Shown here piece by piece: positions 61,438-64,000 of a stretch of 64,000 nt of DNA (its first letter is position 1; every line of letters begins with the position of its first letter). Source of the DNA: Bacillaceae bacterium IKA-2 (GTDB taxonomy: Bacteria > Bacillota > Bacilli > Bacillales > Anaerobacillaceae). The translations under genes were made by a program, and so were the position numbers. Location: positions 496,001 through 560,000 of the forward strand of contig CP134492.1 in assembly GCA_031761875.1 (NCBI GenBank), in the 5' to 3' direction. The notes below the pieces were generated by a model that worked only from the letters and a program-made list of their open reading frames with translations, had not been told where the DNA came from and searched no databases.

Positions 61438-61517
61438 ACAAAGGAACTAACTCCGAGTATAGTGACATCGCACTCAGTTATTTTGAGTCGATAGAAACTA
61501 AAGAGTTAGTCCTTTTG
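61438..61517. terminator. Bidirectional terminator-like inverted repeat
   Basis: AAAGGAACTAACTC near 61438 pairs with GAGTTAGTCCTTT ending at 61517. It separates trmL (plus) from the small minus-strand gene. Confidence 0.7.
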
Positions 61518-61526
61518 TATGTAAAT

Positions 61527-61616
61527 TTAGTTATGTTTTGGTTTTTCATCGTATCCCGCAGTGAAAATCGCTGCTAAAAAAGCGACAATAACACCAATAA
61601 TTAGAAAAGTTGCCAT
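61527..61616 (-). CDS. Very small membrane protein, 29 aa
   Basis: MATFLIIGVIVAFLAAIFTA then GYDEKPKHN: one hydrophobic helix and a charged tail. GGGAGGCT lies 8 bp before the ATG and an inverted repeat follows the stop, so it is likely real despite its size. Function unknown. Confidence 0.65.
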   Translation of the reverse strand: MATFLIIGVIVAFLAAIFTAGYDEKPKHN

Positions 61617-61762
61617 AATTAGAGCCTCCCTTTATCAATAATTAAGTCCTACTCTTATTATTCATTATAGTCGATAAATCAAACAATGTGAATGGAAAAG
61701 TTTCAAACCTATTTTAACTGTATTTTGGATAATGTGTGAATGATGTAAAGGATGGATTAGAA

Positions 61763-62320
61763 GTGAAAAATACGTATTTGACTAGCCATTTCCCATTAAT
61801 TTCAATCCTGCTGTTTAGCACTTCTTTTTCTTTGTATACAGAAGGATTAGTAATTAATAAACTCCATGATTTAGGTATTTATAGTGGAATGACTGAATTT
61901 ATTTCTGAAAGTGGTATTAAATTAACCTTATTATTTTTATTAATGCTACTGTTCTTTATGGTATTTGCTGCTTTAAAACTTATTGCCGATACTACTATCG
62001 AGCTATCACTTTTATTTTTTTCTAAAGATAAAGAAGGGAAGGAACTAACAAAAATCCGTTCTGGTTCATGGCTCTATTTGGTGGGAAGTGCTGTTTCCGT
62101 TTTCACCTTCAAGTACATTTTGTTTGTACTAACAATCGTTGTTTTAGTTAGTTTTGGATATTTTATCTTCTTTGTTTATAAAGTCAGTTCTTCATTGTCT
62201 AATGTAGGGCTAATTGGGATCATCTTTTTTCATATGTTTTTCTGGTCTGCTTTTGTACTTTCTATTTCTTATGCAATTATCAAGCTTTACAATGGCTTCA
62301 TTGCAGGCTTACCAATTTGA
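61763..62320 (+). CDS. Membrane protein, YufK/DUF5366-like
   Basis: 185 residues, about four to five membrane segments. The N-terminus 'VKNTYLTSHFPLISILLFST' and 'FAALKLIADTTIELSLLFFS' followed by KDKEGKEL resemble the Bacillus YufK-type family, recalled from memory. GTG 61763 with AAGGATG upstream is chosen because relatives start at KNTYLT; an in-frame GTG at 61736 also exists. Function unknown. Confidence 0.6.
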   Translation: MKNTYLTSHFPLISILLFSTSFSLYTEGLVINKLHDLGIYSGMTEFISESGIKLTLLFLLMLLFFMVFAALKLIADTTIELSLLFFSKDKEGKELTKIRSGSWLYLVGSAVSVFTFKYILFVLTIVVLVSFGYFIFFVYKVSSSLSNVGLIGIIFFHMFFWSAFVLSISYAIIKLYNGFIAGLPI

Positions 62321-62443
62321 TGAATTTACCAGGGGCAACTAATCATTTTTCTGAATTGTGCCCCAAAAATTAACGTGTATCAGGTGATTATATGATTTAG
62401 CCCAAAAAACCCGTGACTTTAGTCATGATAAATTCTGAAATCA

Positions 62444-64000
62444 CTACTTCATTATATCTCGCCAAATCAATAAGTGTGGGCTTCGTGAATTAATACCAGC
62501 TAAACTTTGAGGCTGATCTTGACCGACCCAAACACCTGTCGTGTAATTATCATTAAGACCGATAAACCAAAGGTCATGAAACTCATTGGTCGTACCTGTT
62601 TTCCCACCAATGTAGGGGGTACTATAAAAAGCTTTTCGTCCCGTGCCCTCAGTGACAACTTTATTTAGAAGAATCCGCATTTTTTCGTTCGTTTGTTTAT
62701 CCCAAACTTGAATAGCCCCAGTCTCCCACTCATATAGGGTGTTTCCTTGAAGATCTACAACCTTTTCAATTCCCTTCGCATTTGTAAACTTTCCATTATT
62801 GGAAAAAATTGTATAAGAGCTAGTGATTTCTAATGGGCTAACTCCAAATGTAAGTCCACCTAAGGCAGCCGGAACTCGGTAATCTTCATGAACAATCTTT
62901 GAAAAAGCAAATTTATCAAAATAAGAGAAAGCACGTTCAACACTAATTTGATCAAACATTCTTGCCGAGGCTGTATTATATGAGTTCTTAAAAGCAGTTT
63001 CAAGGCGAACACTGCCGTAAATACTCCCGCCGAAATTTTGTGGACAATAGTCGTTTTTACAAAATGGGGCAGCGCTAATAGTAGTTGAAATAGGAATCTT
63101 TCGCTCTGCTAAATAAGGAGCAAAAACGAGCAAAGACTTGATTGCTGAGCCAGGTTGTCGAAATGCTTGAAAGCCTCGGTGAAAATTAAATTTTTGGTAA
63201 TCTTTACCTCCACTTATCGCTACAATAGATTGACTATGATGATCAATTATTACTGCTGTCGCCTGAATTTCCGGCTCAGGAAGATGCTGCTTAATTACTT
63301 GGTTTATTTTTTTTTGTTTTTCCGGCTGAAATGCGGTATAAATGTGGATCCCACTAGCTAAAAGTTCTACTGTTTTTTGTTCGCGTAATTTCAAGTAAAG
63401 GGACTTTTCTTCAACAGTTTTAGATTTATTGATTAGGTCATTAAAACCTTCTTTTTCCCCAATTAACTGTTCTAATTCGTGATGAATGTAGGTTACATAA
63501 TCTGGGAAAAAATCAATTTTCTTTGATAATAGTAACTTAATTTTTTCAGAAACAGCTTGACTATATTGAGTCTGATCAATAAAATTCATTTCCTGCATTT
63601 TCGTTAAAATCCAATTTTGACGCACTTGAGTGTTTTCAATCTGGAGCAGTGGATTAAAAAGTGTCGGGTTATTAGGAACTGCGCTTAAAAATGCTATTTC
63701 TGCAAGCGACAATTCATCTACTGGAAGGGAGAAATAAAATTGACTAGCTGCCGCAACCCCGTACACGCCATTTTGGAAGTAAATTGTATTAAGGTATAAT
63801 TCTATAATTTCTTCTTTAGAGAACATTTTTTCTAGCTGATATGCATACAAAAGTTCTGTTAATTTCCGGTTATATGTACGCTCGCTACTTAGATAGATAT
63901 TTTTAACTAACTGCTGTGTAACGGTGCTTCCACCTTGTTTAATCTCTTGATTTTCTGCATTTACGAACAAAGCTCGGGCAATTCCACTCATATCAAACCC
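62444..64000 (-). CDS. Bifunctional class A penicillin-binding protein, 5' end beyond window
   Basis: 519 visible residues. Glycosyltransferase GT51 motif 'KQGGSTVTQQLVKNIYLSSE' (12-31 or so), then 'KEEIIELYLNTIYFQNGVYG', and transpeptidase motifs SxxK in 'RQPGSAIKSLLVFAP', SxN in 'KNSYNTASARMF' and KTG in 'GGKTGTTNEFHDLWFIGLND'. It polymerises and cross-links peptidoglycan outside the membrane. The frame continues through the window edge ('GFDMSGIARAL'), so the N-terminal anchor is not seen. The exact PBP type is not determined. Confidence 0.93.
   Translation of the reverse strand, partial: GFDMSGIARALFVNAENQEIKQGGSTVTQQLVKNIYLSSERTYNRKLTELLYAYQLEKMFSKEEIIELYLNTIYFQNGVYGVAAASQFYFSLPVDELSLAEIAFLSAVPNNPTLFNPLLQIENTQVRQNWILTKMQEMNFIDQTQYSQAVSEKIKLLLSKKIDFFPDYVTYIHHELEQLIGEKEGFNDLINKSKTVEEKSLYLKLREQKTVELLASGIHIYTAFQPEKQKKINQVIKQHLPEPEIQATAVIIDHHSQSIVAISGGKDYQKFNFHRGFQAFRQPGSAIKSLLVFAPYLAERKIPISTTISAAPFCKNDYCPQNFGGSIYGSVRLETAFKNSYNTASARMFDQISVERAFSYFDKFAFSKIVHEDYRVPAALGGLTFGVSPLEITSSYTIFSNNGKFTNAKGIEKVVDLQGNTLYEWETGAIQVWDKQTNEKMRILLNKVVTEGTGRKAFYSTPYIGGKTGTTNEFHDLWFIGLNDNYTTGVWVGQDQPQSLAGINSRSPHLLIWRDIMK

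Overview
The window is an AT-rich chromosomal segment from a low-GC Gram-positive bacterium, most likely a Bacillaceae species. The evidence is a ComK homologue, a YvrJ/DUF2922/DUF1659 cassette, a class B sortase, a LytC-like amidase with three type-2 cell-wall-binding repeats, a queG-ogt-amidase-trmL block, and strong GGAGG ribosome binding sites. Genus is not determinable by eye; an alkaliphilic or Anaerobacillus-like relative is only a guess. No rRNA, tRNA or CRISPR array was seen.

Layout. 1-6944 is the tail of a capsule/exopolysaccharide locus: flippase, CapA-like protein, asparagine-synthase-like protein, a decayed sugar-nucleotide epimerase, galU, ugd and an epimerase tail remnant. 6945-16683 is a repeat-rich zone with three REP-associated (RAYT) transposases, a type II toxin-antitoxin pair between two nearly identical RAYT copies, comM and several broken duplicates of its 5' end, and a RelA/SpoT-domain synthetase with a small partner gene. 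16684-23876 is a catabolic locus: an RpiR regulator divergent from a TAXI-TRAP transporter, an opine-type dehydrogenase and an MmgE/PrpD protein, with two copies of a probable operator. 23880-29064 holds comK with a winged-helix gene, an Xre regulator with a palindrome over its ribosome binding site, the YvrJ cassette, an orphan MerR-type promoter and a GAF-GGDEF gene broken by one TGA. 29065-45230 carries vanZ, a complete IS3 element, surface and secreted proteins, an HAD hydrolase, a phosphonate-type ABC transporter, a fasciclin protein with its probable sortase, and a mosaic of hairpins and gene scraps. 45829-49075 is a compact sulfur-handling cluster (TusA-like, DsrE, TusA-OsmC fusion, core-MetE, OsmC). 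51964-57875 is an IS21-family element whose istA is split by a 3.5-kb tri-recombinase (RIT) element. 58092-64000 is ordinary chromosome: queG, ogt, an amidase-domain gene, trmL, small membrane proteins and a bifunctional penicillin-binding protein running off the end.

The unifying theme is dispersed short repeats. At least eleven copies of a REP-like block with a GGGACAGGCACC core, three copies of a 90-bp block headed by GGTGTCTGACACC, five copies of a nested palindrome with GAATGAATTTCATAAT ends, and several copies of the comM leader fill most intergenic gaps. The strongest leads are the RIT element that cuts istA just before its probable catalytic Glu and would restore the frame on excision, the REP/RAYT system, and the sulfur-carrier/core-MetE cluster. 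Coordinates were read by eye; identities rest on motif recognition, not database searches.
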